The notes below the pieces were generated by a model. It was not told the origin of the DNA. It saw nothing but the letters and a program-made list of their open reading frames with translations, and searched no databases. A stretch of DNA of 64,000 nucleotides from Shimia sp965227725. Lineage in GTDB: Bacteria > Pseudomonadota > Alphaproteobacteria > Rhodobacterales > Rhodobacteraceae. Positions 8,461 through 17,405 of the stretch are shown one piece after another; position 1 is the stretch's first letter, and every line of letters begins with the position of its first letter. The translations under genes were made by a program, and so were the position numbers. Where the stretch lies: positions 682,001 to 746,000 of the forward strand of contig NZ_CBDDGH010000006.1 in the NCBI RefSeq assembly GCF_965227725.1. The letters are read 5' to 3'.

Positions 8461-8552
8461 GATCCATCCGAACTTCACGACCAAAAATCAAAAAAATATC
8501 GAGGTGCCGGACTCCTGCTTATGGTCGTTTCTGTGACGCAAGGAGATTATCC

Positions 8553-9743
8553 ATGAGCTTTCAAAACCCCGTCTTCATCCCCGGCCCGACGAACATTCCC
8601 GAAAGCCTGCGCAAGGCTTGCGACATGCCGACGATTGACCATCGCTCCCCGCTGTTTGGGCAAATCCTGCATCCGGCCCGCAAAGGCGTGCGCGAGATTC
8701 TCAAAAGCGCAAACGCGGAGATTTTCATCTTTCCCGCCACCGGCACCGGAGGCTGGGAGACCGCTTTGACCAACTGTCTGTCGGCTGGCGACAAAATTCT
8801 CGCAGCGCGCAATGGGATGTTCAGCCATCGCTGGATCGACATGTGCGAGCGTCATGACCTGGATGTTCAGGTTGTGGAGACCCCGTGGGGAGAAGGCCTG
8901 CCGGCGGCGCGCTATGAAGAGATCCTCAGCGCAGACACGCAGCATGAAATCAAAGCTGTGCTGGCCACGCACAATGAAACCGCGACCGGAGTGAAATCTG
9001 ACATCGCCGCCGTGCGCCGGGCGCTGGATGCGGCGGGCCACCCTGCTCTGCTTTTTGTGGACGGCGTGTCTTCTATCGCGTCGATGGACTTTCGCATGGA
9101 TGAATGGGGCGTGGATGTTGCGGTGACCGGCTCACAGAAAGGTTTTATGCTGAGCGCGGGTCTGGCCATTGTGGGCTTCAGCCCGAAAGCGGTTGAGGCC
9201 AGCCAGAGCGCCGCGCTGCCACGCACCTTCTTTGATATTGCCGACATGCGCGCGGGCTATGCCAACAGCGCTTATCCCTACACGCCCGCCGTTGGCCTGC
9301 TCAATGGTCTGAACGAAGCCTGCACCATGCTGCTCAATGAGGGGCTTGAAAACGTTTTTGCACGCCACCATCGCATCGCGGAAGGTGTGCGGGCGGCTGT
9401 GCGGGCCTGGGGGCTGGACCTTTGTGCCGCTGACCCGTCGCTTTACTCAGATACGGTCAGCGCCATCCGCACGCCCGAGGGCTTCAACGCCACAGACATC
9501 GTGACCCACGCAGCCAGCAAGTACGGCGTCGCCTTTGGTGTTGGACTTGGCGAGGTGGCTGGAAAGGTGTTCCGCATTGGCCATCTGGGCAGCCTCACCG
9601 ATGTGATGGCCCTGTCCGGCATCGCCACGGCTGAAATGTGCATGGCCGACTTGGGACTGGATATCACACTGGGCTCAGGCGTCGCTGCAGCGCAGGACTA
9701 TTACCGCGGCAACACAGCTGTGCCCCGGCAAGACGCCGCATAA
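8553..9743 (+). CDS. bhcA: L-aspartate:glyoxylate aminotransferase (BhcA), beta-hydroxyaspartate cycle
   Basis: This PLP enzyme of 396 residues is a class V aminotransferase (alanine/serine-glyoxylate type). It transfers the amino group of aspartate to glyoxylate, giving glycine and oxaloacetate, the first and net-output step of the cycle. The PLP lysine is K196 in VTGSQKGFM; the typical opening NPVFIPGPTNIPE and the segment VDGVSSI are visible. The start at 8553 follows AGGAG. It leads an operon with bhcB, bhcC and bhcD in the published order. Alone the sequence could be called serine-glyoxylate aminotransferase; the cluster makes BhcA the better name. Confidence 0.93.
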   Translation: MSFQNPVFIPGPTNIPESLRKACDMPTIDHRSPLFGQILHPARKGVREILKSANAEIFIFPATGTGGWETALTNCLSAGDKILAARNGMFSHRWIDMCERHDLDVQVVETPWGEGLPAARYEEILSADTQHEIKAVLATHNETATGVKSDIAAVRRALDAAGHPALLFVDGVSSIASMDFRMDEWGVDVAVTGSQKGFMLSAGLAIVGFSPKAVEASQSAALPRTFFDIADMRAGYANSAYPYTPAVGLLNGLNEACTMLLNEGLENVFARHHRIAEGVRAAVRAWGLDLCAADPSLYSDTVSAIRTPEGFNATDIVTHAASKYGVAFGVGLGEVAGKVFRIGHLGSLTDVMALSGIATAEMCMADLGLDITLGSGVAAAQDYYRGNTAVPRQDAA

Positions 9744-9759
9744 GAGAGAGACAGCTGGA

Positions 9760-10716
9760 ATGTATATCCCGACCTATGACGACATGCTGAGCGCCCACGC
9801 GCGGATCAAGCCTTATATTCGCCAAACGCCGGTGCGGACATCGGACTATCTTGATGAGCTGACCGGGGCCAAGCTGTTCTTCAAATGTGAGAACTTTCAG
9901 GAGCCGGGCGCGTTCAAAGTGCGGGGCGCGACCAATGCCGTGTTTGGCTTGGACGACGCGCAGGCCGCGAAAGGTGTGGCGACGCATTCTTCGGGCAACC
10001 ACGCCTCCTGCCTGAGCTACGCCGCCATGAAACGCGGCATTCCCTGCAATGTCGTGATGCCGAGCACGGCCCCCCAAGCGAAGAAAGACACTGTGCGCCG
10101 CTATGGTGGCAAAATCACCGAATGCGCGCCTTCGACGTCTTCGCGTGAGGAGACCTTTGCCAAGGTGCAGGTGGAAAGTGGCGGCGATTTTGTCCATCCC
10201 TACAACGACCCACGGGTGATCGCGGGTCAGGGCACCTGTTCCAAGGAATTCGTCGAGCAAGTGGACGGGCTCGATGCGGTTGTAGCGCCGATTGGCGGCG
10301 GCGGGATGATTTCAGGCACCTGCCTGACACTCGCCACGCTGGCGCCGGAAACACAGGTGATTGCCGCTGAGCCGGAACAGGCCGACGACGCCTATCGCAG
10401 CTTCAAAGCGGGCCATATCATCGCTGATGATGCCCCCAAGACCATCGCGGATGGTCTGCTTGTGCCGCTCAAAGATCTGACATGGCACTTTGTGTCCAGC
10501 CACGTGAGCGAGATCTACACCGCTTCTGAGCAAGAGATCATCGACGCGATGAAACTCATCTGGAAACACCTGAGGATCGTGATGGAGCCCTCAAGTGCGG
10601 TGCCGATGGCGACGGTTCTGAAGAACCCCGAGGCCTTCAAGGGCAAACGTGTCGGCCTGATTGTCACCGGTGGGAATGTCGATCTCGACACCCTGCCCTG
10701 GCTCACCACCCCCTGA
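9760..10716 (+). CDS. bhcB: beta-hydroxyaspartate dehydratase (BhcB)
   Basis: This fold-type II PLP enzyme of 318 residues belongs to the serine/threonine dehydratase family. In this pathway it removes water from (2R,3S)-beta-hydroxyaspartate to give iminosuccinate. The PLP lysine is K53 in GAFKVRGA, and the phosphate-binding glycine loop is IGGGGMISG. Isolated homologues are often called threonine dehydratase or serine racemase. The start at 9760 lies 16 bases after bhcA, and the next gene follows after 55 bases. Confidence 0.92.
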   Translation: MYIPTYDDMLSAHARIKPYIRQTPVRTSDYLDELTGAKLFFKCENFQEPGAFKVRGATNAVFGLDDAQAAKGVATHSSGNHASCLSYAAMKRGIPCNVVMPSTAPQAKKDTVRRYGGKITECAPSTSSREETFAKVQVESGGDFVHPYNDPRVIAGQGTCSKEFVEQVDGLDAVVAPIGGGGMISGTCLTLATLAPETQVIAAEPEQADDAYRSFKAGHIIADDAPKTIADGLLVPLKDLTWHFVSSHVSEIYTASEQEIIDAMKLIWKHLRIVMEPSSAVPMATVLKNPEAFKGKRVGLIVTGGNVDLDTLPWLTTP

Positions 10717-10771
10717 CCCAATCATCGAGACAGCCCCAAGGCGCGGGCAAATTCTGACGGAGGAGCATGAA

Positions 10772-11935
10772 ATGAAAGACCTGAGCAACCTCAATGATTT
10801 CGAAGTCGGCTATGACATTCCCGCCAAACCGGGGATGGACGAAGCGGATATTCAGACACCGGCATTGGTGCTGGATCTTGATGCGCTGGAACGCAACATC
10901 AAGAAAATGGGGGACTATGCCAAGGCGCACGGCATGCGCCATCGGGTGCATGGCAAGATGCACAAATCGGTGGATGTGGCCAAGCTTCAGGAAAAGTTAG
11001 GGGGCGCGGTTGGCGTGTGTTGCCAGAAAGTGTCGGAAGCCGAGGTGTTTGCGCGTGGCGGGATCAAGGACATTCTGGTGTCCAATCAGGTCCGCGACCC
11101 CGCCAAGATTGACCGTTTGGCCCGCCTGCCCAAATTCGGCAGCCGCACCATCGTTTGCGTTGATGATCTGGAGAATGTCGCCGACCTGTCCTCAGCCGCA
11201 GGGCTGCATGGCACGGAACTGGAAGTGTTTATCGAGATCGACTGTGGCGCGGGGCGCTGTGGTGTGACCTCCACTGAGGAGGTCGTGAAAATCGCCAAGG
11301 CGGTCAAGGCGGCGGACAGCCTGAAATTCAGCGGCATTCAGGCCTATCAGGGGGCCATGCAACATATGGACAGCTATGAGGATCGCAAAGCCAAACTGGA
11401 TATCGCGATTGCCATGGTGGAAGACGCCATTGCCGGCTTGAAGGATGCGGGCATCACATGTGAGCTGGTTTCCGGTGGCGGCACCGGATCCTACTATTTT
11501 GAGTCCAATTCGGGCGTCTATAACGAGCTCCAATGCGGCTCTTATGCCTTCATGGACGCGGACTATGGTCGCATTCTGGACAAAGAGGGCAACCGCATCG
11601 ATCAGGGCGAATGGGAAAACGCCTTCTTTATCCTGACCTCCGTGATGAGCCATGCAAAATCCGACAAAGCAATTGTGGACGCGGGGCTCAAGGCGCAATC
11701 CGTGGATTCAGGTCTGCCCGTGATCTTTGGACGTGATGATGTGGAATACATCAAATGCTCTGACGAACACGGTGTTGTCATGGATCCGAACGGCGCGTTG
11801 AAGGTGAATGACAAGCTCAAACTGGTGCCGGGGCACTGTGATCCAACCGCAAATGTCCATGATTGGTACGTCGGTGTGCGCAACGGCAAGGTGGAATGCG
11901 TCTGGCCGGTGTCAGCGCGCGGCCGAGCCTATTGA
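10772..11935 (+). CDS. bhcC: beta-hydroxyaspartate aldolase (BhcC)
   Basis: This 387-residue PLP- and metal-dependent aldolase of the D-threonine-aldolase/alanine-racemase-N fold type condenses glycine with glyoxylate to (2R,3S)-beta-hydroxyaspartate. The PLP lysine is K62 in RVHGKMHKS, and the C-terminal GHCDPT provides the divalent-metal ligands typical of the family. The start at 10772 follows GGAGGA; the frame is open back into bhcB, but that part is not plausible. It is third in the bhcABCD operon. This is the carbon-carbon bond-forming step that lets two C2 units become C4. Confidence 0.93.
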   Translation: MKDLSNLNDFEVGYDIPAKPGMDEADIQTPALVLDLDALERNIKKMGDYAKAHGMRHRVHGKMHKSVDVAKLQEKLGGAVGVCCQKVSEAEVFARGGIKDILVSNQVRDPAKIDRLARLPKFGSRTIVCVDDLENVADLSSAAGLHGTELEVFIEIDCGAGRCGVTSTEEVVKIAKAVKAADSLKFSGIQAYQGAMQHMDSYEDRKAKLDIAIAMVEDAIAGLKDAGITCELVSGGGTGSYYFESNSGVYNELQCGSYAFMDADYGRILDKEGNRIDQGEWENAFFILTSVMSHAKSDKAIVDAGLKAQSVDSGLPVIFGRDDVEYIKCSDEHGVVMDPNGALKVNDKLKLVPGHCDPTANVHDWYVGVRNGKVECVWPVSARGRAY

Positions 11936-12047
11936 TTGAACGCCTGAGGCAAATGCTCCGATAGGGTGAAGCTGCCAGAAAGACACCTGTGCGCCGGTTT
12001 CTCTTCCGATCCGACGCGCGGGCGCACCAATGCAAAGTGAGAAAAAT

Positions 12048-13013
12048 ATGCTGATTGTTCCTGAACGCGAGATTGCCGACCTGATGACGCGGGAGGCGGC
12101 CTTTGACGCTGTGGAGCGTGTCTTTGCAGCCATGGCCTCGGGCAACGCTTACAATTTCCCGGTTGTGCGCGAAGCCATCGGCCATGAAGAGGCGCTATAT
12201 GGCTTCAAGGGGGGCTTTGATCAAGCGGGGCTGACCCTTGGGTTGAAGGCGGGCGGCTATTGGCCCAACAACTTGGAAAAACGCAATCTGATCAACCACC
12301 AGTCCACGGTATTTCTGTTTGATCCGGACACAGGGAAAGCCAAAGCGATGGTTGGCGGCAACCTCTTGACCGCATTGCGCACCGCTGCCGCCTCATCTGT
12401 GTCGATCAAACATCTGGCGCGCGAAGATGCCAAGGTGATTGGCATGGTTGGCGCCGGGCATCAGGCCACATTCCAGCTGCGCGCGGCGCTGGAACAGCGC
12501 AATTTTGAAAAGGTGATTGGCTGGAACTATCACCCTGAAATGCTGCCAAACATTGAGAAGGTCGCCAATGAGGCCGGGCTGCCATTTGAGGCTGTCGCGT
12601 TACCCGATCTGAGAGAGGCGGATGTGATCATTTCCATCACCTCGGCATTTTCACCTTCGGTGATGGCGGATCATATTTCAGAGGGCACCCACATCGCCTG
12701 TATGGGCACCGACACCAAGGGCAAACAAGAGGTTGAGGCGGAACTGCTGGTGAAGGCTAGTGTCTTCACCGATGAGATTGCCCAATCGGTATCCATCGGC
12801 GAAGCGCAGCACGCGGTTGGTCAGGGGCTGATCAAAGGCACTGATGTTGCCGAGATCGGCGCGGTCATCAATGGCACGATTGCGGGCCGCACATCGCCAG
12901 ATCAGATCACGCTGTTTGATGGCACCGGTGTCGGCCTTCAGGATCTCGCGGTTGCGGCAGCTGTTGTCGATCTGGCTGTCAAAAAAGGCGTTGCCATCGA
13001 GGTCGATTTCTAA
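12048..13013 (+). CDS. bhcD: Iminosuccinate reductase (BhcD)
   Basis: This protein of 321 residues belongs to the ornithine cyclodeaminase/mu-crystallin family. In the cycle it reduces iminosuccinate to aspartate with NAD(P)H and so regenerates the amino donor for BhcA. A nucleotide-binding turn VIGMVGAGHQ, the segment LLTALRTAAAS and the C-terminal FDGTGVGLQDLAVA are characteristic. I prefer the start at 12048 (MLIVPEREI) because, as I recall, known BhcD proteins begin in the same way; an in-frame ATG at 12030 is the alternative. A strong terminator follows at 13057. Confidence 0.92.
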   Translation: MLIVPEREIADLMTREAAFDAVERVFAAMASGNAYNFPVVREAIGHEEALYGFKGGFDQAGLTLGLKAGGYWPNNLEKRNLINHQSTVFLFDPDTGKAKAMVGGNLLTALRTAAASSVSIKHLAREDAKVIGMVGAGHQATFQLRAALEQRNFEKVIGWNYHPEMLPNIEKVANEAGLPFEAVALPDLREADVIISITSAFSPSVMADHISEGTHIACMGTDTKGKQEVEAELLVKASVFTDEIAQSVSIGEAQHAVGQGLIKGTDVAEIGAVINGTIAGRTSPDQITLFDGTGVGLQDLAVAAAVVDLAVKKGVAIEVDF

Positions 13014-13056
13014 CGCCTTCAGCGCATCTCACTCACTCCCCCTGACTGTATGCGCG

Positions 13057-13087
13057 GCCCGGTGTCTTGATGACGCCGGGCTTTTTT
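13057..13087 (+). terminator. Intrinsic terminator of the bhcABCD operon
   Basis: Bases 13057-13066 pair with 13072-13081 (ten pairs, one of them G-U) around TTGAT and are followed by six T residues. It lies 44 bases after bhcD. Confidence 0.9.
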
Positions 13088-13283
13088 GCATGTCAGACCC
13101 CGCCAATCCTGACGCGTAGAAACCGCCAATCCGCCCAATTCATACGCACCACCAATGGTGCGAGCCGCCCGAAAGCCGACCATTGTTTCGTTTTTTTTGA
13201 TACTGCTTGGCTTTTGACTGCGATAGCAGAATAAACATGCCTCCAATAAAGTGTGTCAGAACACGACTTTTAGGAGGACCGCC

Positions 13284-14519
13284 ATGTACGATATGGCAAT
13301 CTTGTGGGACTGGATCGCATTTTCAGTACGCTGGCTTCACGTCATCACAGCGATGGCCTGGATTGGGGCCTCATTCTATTTCATCGCACTCGACCTGATG
13401 CTCAAACCCGCCGAGCACCTGCCCAAGGGCGCGTTTGGCGAGGAATGGGAGGTCCATGGCGGTGGGTTTTATCACACCGTGAAATACCTCGTCGCGCCTG
13501 CTGAGATGCCTGAGCACCTGACATGGCACAAGTGGCAGAGCTACACGACCTGGCTGTCCGGTGCCGCGTTGCTGATGATTGTGTACTGGGTTGGCGGCGA
13601 ACTCTTTTTGCTCGATCCGACCAAAGCCGATCTGGCGCTCTGGCAAGGGATTTTGATCAGCGGTGGCTCACTGACGATTGGCTGGCTGGCATATGACGCG
13701 ATGTGCAAATCCAAACTGAGCGAACAGCCCACCCTGTTGATGCTGCTGCTGTTTGCCATCCTCGTGTTCATGTCCTGGGGGTATAATCAGCTGTTCACGG
13801 GCCGGGCGGCGCTGCTGCATCTGGGGGCGTTCACGGCGACCATCATGACCGCCAATGTTTTCTTTCAGATCATGCCCAATCAGCGGATTGTGGTGGCAGA
13901 TCTGAAAGCTGGGCGGACGCCTGATGCGAAATACGGCAAGATTGCCAAGGTCCGCTCGACCCACAACAACTACCTGACCTTGCCGGTCGTGTTCCTGATG
14001 TTGTCCAACCACTACCCTCTGGCCTTTGCGACGGAATATTCGTGGATCATCGCAAGCCTGATTTTCCTGACCGGCGTGACCATCCGCCACTATTTCAACA
14101 CCATGCACAAAACCGGGAAAGGACCGAACTGGACCTGGCTTGCCACTGCGGTGCTCATGGTGGTGATTGCGTGGCTGTCCACCGCGCGCTCAGGTGAAAG
14201 CTATGAGGAGTCAGAAGCGCGTCAACTGACGCCTTACGAGCAGAAATACGCATCTGCGGAGCGCTTTGAAGACGCCTATTATGCGGTGATCGGGAACTGC
14301 TCGATGTGCCATGCGCGCGAACCCTCATGGGAGGGCATGCACTGGCCCCCAAAGGGCGTTGTGCTGGAAACCGAGGCAGATGTGGCGCGTCATGCGGATC
14401 AGATTTACTTGCAAGCCGGTCTGTCTCACGCCATGCCGCCGCCAAACGCGATCGAGATGGATCGCGACTCCCGCGAGCTGATTGTGGCCTGGGTCAAAGA
14501 AGCACGTGGGCAGAACTAA
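13284..14519 (+). CDS. puuD: Membrane urate hydroxylase PuuD with C-terminal cytochrome c domain
   Basis: This is an inner-membrane protein of 411 residues with about eight hydrophobic segments in the first 300 residues and a periplasmic-type cytochrome c tail (heme motif CSMCH at 339-343). This architecture defines PuuD, which oxidises urate to 5-hydroxyisourate and passes electrons to the respiratory chain instead of making peroxide. The N-terminal WLHVITAMAWIG and the segment LAPAEMPEHLTWHKWQ-like (VAPAEMPEHL, then TWHKWQ) fit the family. The start at 13284 follows AGGAGG; an upstream in-frame ATG at 13251 lacks a ribosome site. No allantoin-pathway enzymes flank it here. Its urate product route ends in glyoxylate, the BHAC substrate. 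Confidence 0.9.
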   Translation: MYDMAILWDWIAFSVRWLHVITAMAWIGASFYFIALDLMLKPAEHLPKGAFGEEWEVHGGGFYHTVKYLVAPAEMPEHLTWHKWQSYTTWLSGAALLMIVYWVGGELFLLDPTKADLALWQGILISGGSLTIGWLAYDAMCKSKLSEQPTLLMLLLFAILVFMSWGYNQLFTGRAALLHLGAFTATIMTANVFFQIMPNQRIVVADLKAGRTPDAKYGKIAKVRSTHNNYLTLPVVFLMLSNHYPLAFATEYSWIIASLIFLTGVTIRHYFNTMHKTGKGPNWTWLATAVLMVVIAWLSTARSGESYEESEARQLTPYEQKYASAERFEDAYYAVIGNCSMCHAREPSWEGMHWPPKGVVLETEADVARHADQIYLQAGLSHAMPPPNAIEMDRDSRELIVAWVKEARGQN

Positions 14520-14567
14520 GCGCCCTCTTTGGGCGATCACTTGAAACGCACGCACTCAAATTCAAAA

Positions 14568-14594
14568 AACAGGCCGCATCTGATGCGGCCTGTT
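14568..14594. terminator. Bidirectional terminator between puuD and the proX-like gene
   Basis: A perfect 12-bp stem (14568-14579 with 14583-14594) with a 3-base loop is preceded by AAAAAA, so the minus-strand transcript ends in a T-run. It serves both convergent genes. Confidence 0.85.
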
Positions 14595-14616
14595 TCCGTT
14601 TGAAGACACGTCGGAC

Positions 14617-15570
14617 TTAGCCCTCAATCCAGGATTTCACCGTGTCCATATTGTCTGCGATCCAGTCTTCGGCCACTTCGCGCGGATCACGTTTATTTTC
14701 AAACATCTCAACGATCCAGCCGTTGATCTCATCTCCGGTGAACTGCACGTTGGAGAGCATTTGCGCGACCGGCGGATTGCGCTCTTCCAGTGATTTTGAG
14801 TAGGCGACGTAGATGTCGTTGGACGCAATCACGCAGTTGAATTCGGACACTTCGAGCCAGTCCTCTGCATCGAGATCCACATCCTCGCAGCCATCGGTCC
14901 GGGCTGGCTCCTGCACGGCTGTCAGATCATATTTGACGTGGATGGCTTCTGGTGTCCAATAGTAGAAAAGCTGCGGCTTCTCCGCTGTATAAGCGGCTTC
15001 AAGACCTGCCTTAAACGTGTCGGCAGACACGATGTTTGGCTCCCACAACCCATCCAGACCGTAGGATTTGAACTTAATCTGCCAGCGCTTGGTGGAGGCC
15101 CATGTGACGTCACCTGCCCAATATTCCCCTTTGCCGTTGCCATCGGTGTCAAACATGGCAGCCACTTCGGGATTTTTGAGGTCTTCAATGCTTTTGACCG
15201 TGTCGCTCATGTAGGACGGCACATAGATGTTGGACGTGCCCTGATAAGGCGCGTTGGTCACAACGGTCTGATTGCCATCGATATATTCGTCCCAAAGCGC
15301 CTGCTGGTTTGGCATCCAGAGGTCGGTAAAGACGTCAATGGAGCCATCGCCTTTGTCCATACCGGCCATGATAACGGCGGCCTGGTTCATACCGGAAACG
15401 ATTTCCGCATCTCCGCCCATCTGGTCTTCGATGATGGTGGAGAGCACATGGCCAATGGCCTGAGCCCCGTTCCAGCTCAGATCTGAGAAGGTGACTTTCT
15501 CCTGAGCAGAGGCCCCCGCAGCCGCCCCGAGCAGGGCCGCCAGCGCAACGGATGTCTTAAGAGTTTTCAT
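14617..15570 (-). CDS. Glycine betaine/choline-type ABC transporter substrate-binding protein (ProX/OpuAC-like)
   Basis: This 317-residue periplasmic protein has a signal peptide (MKTLKTSVALAALL, cleavage after ASA). It has the OpuAC fold signs: VTFSDLSWNGAQAIGHVL near the mature N-terminus, FTDLWMPNQ, and an aromatic-rich set (W-rich YWTPEAIHVKY) like the cation-pi boxes that hold quaternary ammonium ligands. A cysteine pair in DGCEDVDLD and EFNCV may form a disulfide. It is last in a four-gene operon and 32 bases from the permease. Betaine, choline, proline betaine or DMSP are all possible ligands. Confidence 0.85.
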   Translation of the reverse strand: MKTLKTSVALAALLGAAAGASAQEKVTFSDLSWNGAQAIGHVLSTIIEDQMGGDAEIVSGMNQAAVIMAGMDKGDGSIDVFTDLWMPNQQALWDEYIDGNQTVVTNAPYQGTSNIYVPSYMSDTVKSIEDLKNPEVAAMFDTDGNGKGEYWAGDVTWASTKRWQIKFKSYGLDGLWEPNIVSADTFKAGLEAAYTAEKPQLFYYWTPEAIHVKYDLTAVQEPARTDGCEDVDLDAEDWLEVSEFNCVIASNDIYVAYSKSLEERNPPVAQMLSNVQFTGDEINGWIVEMFENKRDPREVAEDWIADNMDTVKSWIEG

Positions 15571-15602
15571 GAGTGGTTCTCCCTGTGTGTTTTTTGGTTG
15601 GG

Positions 15603-17405
15603 TCAGATACGGCTGAACGAGTTTCGAATGCCGCGCAGGATGCGGTCGATCATCATCGCAACCAGCGCGATGGCGATCCCCGCAAGCAGGCCTTTGCCGG
15701 CCTGAGCATCGCCCAGCGCGGCCGTCACAATAGCGCCAAGGCCTTCGGCGCCGATGAAGGCGGATATGGTGGCCATGGAGAGGGCCAGCATGATGGTTTG
15801 ATTAAGGCCGGCCATGATTGAAGGCACCGCCATTGGCAGCTCCACTTTGCGCAGGAGCTGTCGTTCTGATGCGCCAAAAGCAAGCGCAGCTTCTTTGGTG
15901 CTTTCGGGCACCTGCCGAATACCAAGCGCTGTCAGCTTGATCATGGGGGGCATCGCAAAGACCACCGTGGCCAATACCGCAGGCGGCTGTGAGATGCCAA
16001 AGAAGGCCACCGCCGGCACCAGATAGCTGAGCGACGGGATGGTCTGCATCACGTCCAGAATGGGCTCGGTGATGAAACGCGCGATTTTGTTTTTGGCCAT
16101 CCATATGCCGATGGGCAGCCCGACAAAGACACAGACCGCGGTCGAGACAACCACAAGCGCCATGGTTTGCATGGCAATCTGCCACAGCTCAAACAACGCG
16201 AGAAAGGCCAGAGACGAGGCCACGAAAGCCGTGGTGCCCATGCCGGTAAAGGTCCAGCTCAGCACCAAAAACAGGAAGGCCACAACCGGCCAAGGCGTCT
16301 GCATGAAGGCGACTTCCACCCGGATCAGCGATTGCCGCAGCACATTGGTCATCGCGTCAAAGGCTCCGGCAAAGGAGGCGCGCAGCCAGTTGATGGAGAT
16401 GTCGATGCTTTCCGCAGAATAGGTGAACAGCGTGACCTTGCGGCCTTCAACTGGCGGTTTGATTTGCGCGACAACCTCAGTGTTGCCCGCGTCATCCGTG
16501 ACACGGCGGTAGGTCACGTCTTCCGGTGGATCGAGGCGCGCCAGTGTTGGGAAATCATCAATAAAGAAGCAGTCAAACCGGTCCCGTGTTGTGATGGCCG
16601 CATACTCTTCCACCAGATCGGCGCTGCGACCGAGGTCACGCGCATCGCGGCGGGCGGCGCTGCGGGCTGTGTTCTGCTCTGCGGTGCGGTCAGAAATCGC
16701 GTCCAGCTGATCATAAAGCGCCTGCGCCGCAGTGGCATCGGCACGCACCGTTGTGCTGAGCGTGGCAACGTCGGGCAGCTGGTACTGCGCCATCAGGCTC
16801 TCGACACTTTCGGCGGCCCGGATCTGGTTGAAACAGGCCCGTTCATCCAATCGCAGCTGTGTCGCGCGGTAGGTGGTGATCGGGCTGCAGATCAGGATAA
16901 TGGCCAATCCCATTCCCAACCGTTTTGGCGTCGCGCCGCTGGCCACAGTGGGATCAATGCGCCAGCGGTTGTATTGGTCGTAATACCACCGGTTCGCCTG
17001 GCTCCCCATCCAGAGACGCCCCAAGATCAGGAGCATCCACCCGATGGTGCCGTAGGTGCTGATCCAGTTGGTGTAGCGGGGAATGAGCGTTTTATTGGCA
17101 TTGGGATCGAGTTGTGCCTCTGCCAGAAGCGGCGCGAACTTGATCACCTGCATGAGACAGACAATGGCAATGATGTCGATTGCCAGAGACACCCAGAACA
17201 TCAGCCAGACACCCCGCCAGGCGGCCCAGAGCCAAGGCGCAATCACGCCCCAGATATTCATATGCCAGCGCGGCAGTTGCCCGCGTTGGTGGCGCTCAAA
17301 GATCGGGGCGTAGTAGTCCGCTTTGGTGACGCAGAACGCCTCGATCGAGACGTCGCGGTCCTCGATGTTGCGCTGTTCGGCCCCTGTGCTCGCCTGCATG
17401 CTCAT
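15603..17405 (-). CDS. ProW-type quaternary-amine ABC permease with large N-terminal extension
   Basis: This is an inner-membrane permease of 600 residues, much longer than usual ProW proteins (about 280-350). Residues 1-300 are an extra module: hydrophobic segments near 60-90, 115-135 and 160-180, then a soluble region of about 130 residues with a helical Ala/Arg/Asp-rich stretch. Residues about 320-600 are the BPD permease core, with the EAA loop EAALAFGASERQLLRKVELP that docks the ATPase. The start overlaps the ATPase stop as ATGA (17402-17405). The extension could place a sensor or accessory domain in the periplasm; I cannot name it. Confidence 0.85.
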   Translation of the reverse strand: MSMQASTGAEQRNIEDRDVSIEAFCVTKADYYAPIFERHQRGQLPRWHMNIWGVIAPWLWAAWRGVWLMFWVSLAIDIIAIVCLMQVIKFAPLLAEAQLDPNANKTLIPRYTNWISTYGTIGWMLLILGRLWMGSQANRWYYDQYNRWRIDPTVASGATPKRLGMGLAIILICSPITTYRATQLRLDERACFNQIRAAESVESLMAQYQLPDVATLSTTVRADATAAQALYDQLDAISDRTAEQNTARSAARRDARDLGRSADLVEEYAAITTRDRFDCFFIDDFPTLARLDPPEDVTYRRVTDDAGNTEVVAQIKPPVEGRKVTLFTYSAESIDISINWLRASFAGAFDAMTNVLRQSLIRVEVAFMQTPWPVVAFLFLVLSWTFTGMGTTAFVASSLAFLALFELWQIAMQTMALVVVSTAVCVFVGLPIGIWMAKNKIARFITEPILDVMQTIPSLSYLVPAVAFFGISQPPAVLATVVFAMPPMIKLTALGIRQVPESTKEAALAFGASERQLLRKVELPMAVPSIMAGLNQTIMLALSMATISAFIGAEGLGAIVTAALGDAQAGKGLLAGIAIALVAMMIDRILRGIRNSFSRI

